Assembly: GCA_963205155.1 (NCBI GenBank)
Contig: CAUJJY010000175.1
Location: 1 to 6,109, forward strand
Direction of reading: 5' to 3'
Source of the DNA: Candidatus Zixiibacteriota bacterium
Lineage (GTDB): Bacteria; Zixibacteria; MSB-5A5; CAIYYT01
DNA: 6,109 bases
In this document: positions 5,759 through 6,109 of the stretch, piece after piece
Numbering within the stretch: the stretch's first letter is position 1
How the letters are laid out: every line of letters begins with the position of its first letter
Notes under the pieces: generated by a model
The model's input: the letters and a program-made list of their open reading frames with translations, nothing else
The model's database searches: none
Told to the model about the DNA's origin: nothing
Position numbers and translations under genes: made by a program

Positions 5759-6109
5759 ACGTTTCGCTTCCTTTGTCCGTTATTTTCGGAACTGACTTGC
5801 AATATTGACCGCTCAACCTCCGCCGCATCTTTTCACGCGCCCGTGATAATCGCATTTTGACGTTGCCTTCCGATTTGGAAGTCAACTGCGCAATCTCGGA
5901 GATCTTCCAGCCGTCCAATTCGGCGAGCGTAACGATAATTCGATCTTCCGTGCTTAGTGCCGTGAAGGCGTACTCCAGTTGGCGCCTGGCTTCATATTCA
6001 CCTGACGGGTCGCGACCGGGTTCGAAACTTTCGCCCTCGATCGGACCAGGGAAAACTCGCTTCCACCAGGAGTCGCGGCATCGACCTCGATAAGCATTGT
6101 TGATAATCT
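5748..6109 (-). CDS. ECF-type RNA polymerase sigma factor (5' partial)
   Basis: An open frame without a start enters from the right edge on the minus strand and gives 119 residues to a TAG at 5748-5750. The first residues, I-I-N-N-A-Y-R, followed by R-D-S-W-W-K-R, look like the end of sigma region 2.4. A linker follows (P-G-P-I-E-G-E-S-F-E-P), then a region 4 helix-turn-helix: L-E-Y-A-F-T-A-L-S-T-E-D-R-I-I-V (44-59), then LDGWKISEIAQLTSKSEGNV (64-83), then K-M-R-L-S-R-A-R-E-K-M-R-R-R-L. That is the recognition domain reading the -35 element. There is no region 1 or 3 between the parts, as expected for a group 4 (ECF) sigma. The stop overlaps the start of the anti-sigma gene by 11 nt, the usual arrangement of a sigma/anti-sigma pair. 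The promoter-melting part and the start lie outside the window. Confidence 0.92.
   Translation of the reverse strand, partial: IINNAYRGRCRDSWWKRVFPGPIEGESFEPGRDPSGEYEARRQLEYAFTALSTEDRIIVTLAELDGWKISEIAQLTSKSEGNVKMRLSRAREKMRRRLSGQYCKSVPKITDKGSETYVV

Noticed and set aside
5857..6093. Plus-strand open frame at the right end
   Set aside because: It lies antisense to the sigma factor coding region, which has a clear region 4 helix-turn-helix. The plus-strand product resembles nothing known.
1..6109. Search by eye for CRISPR arrays, insertion sequences, tRNA or rRNA genes and attachment sites
   Set aside because: No regular direct repeats with spacers, no transposase or integrase, no terminal inverted repeats and no RNA gene folds were seen. 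The only tandem repeat is the protein-level SBBP array.

Overview
The window looks like chromosomal DNA from a member of the FCB superphylum, most likely a Zixibacteria-like candidate lineage. This is inferred from three things. First, a secreted beta-propeller-repeat protein ends in a type I dockerin-like module with 'DIVYFINYIFSNGPQP / DVVYLIKYVFAGGPAP' signatures, which I associate with Zixibacteria and neighbouring phyla. Second, ribosomal protein L33 is of the cysteine-poor form resembling Bacteroidetes-type L33. Third, the gene set is envelope-oriented, with a DUF1573 protein, a DUF3365 cytochrome and a sigma/anti-sigma pair. No 16S or other decisive marker is present, so the assignment is tentative.

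Layout. The left half reads rightward (+): the 3' end of an SBBP-repeat/dockerin protein (1-1106, 5' end outside the window), a hotdog-fold acyl-CoA thioesterase (1247-1651), rpmG for ribosomal protein L33 (1784-1969) with a strong intrinsic terminator (1992-2024), a 12-helix MFS transporter (2089-3309), and a secreted mono-heme DUF3365/Tll0287-like c-type cytochrome (3420-4094). A 15-bp hairpin (4131-4166) sits between this block and the convergent minus-strand genes. The right end reads leftward (-): the 3' part of an ECF sigma factor (6109-5748, cut by the window edge), a membrane anti-sigma factor overlapping it by 11 nt (5758-5063), and a secreted DUF1573 protein (4955-4188).

How the genes relate. 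The + strand genes look like independent units, with gaps of 110-140 nt and candidate terminators in several of them. The minus-strand genes look like a regulatory unit. The sigma and anti-sigma genes are translationally coupled, and the anti-sigma protein has a complete C-x25-H-x3-C-x2-C zinc-binding pattern, one membrane helix and an extracytoplasmic domain with four cysteines. The exported DUF1573 protein that follows also carries a conserved GCGC motif. The most interesting hypothesis here is an envelope thiol/redox or metal-responsive sigma switch controlling a secreted DUF1573 protein. It is an inference from gene order and cysteine placement only. No mobile element, CRISPR array, rRNA or tRNA was found, and no gap exceeds about 140 nt.
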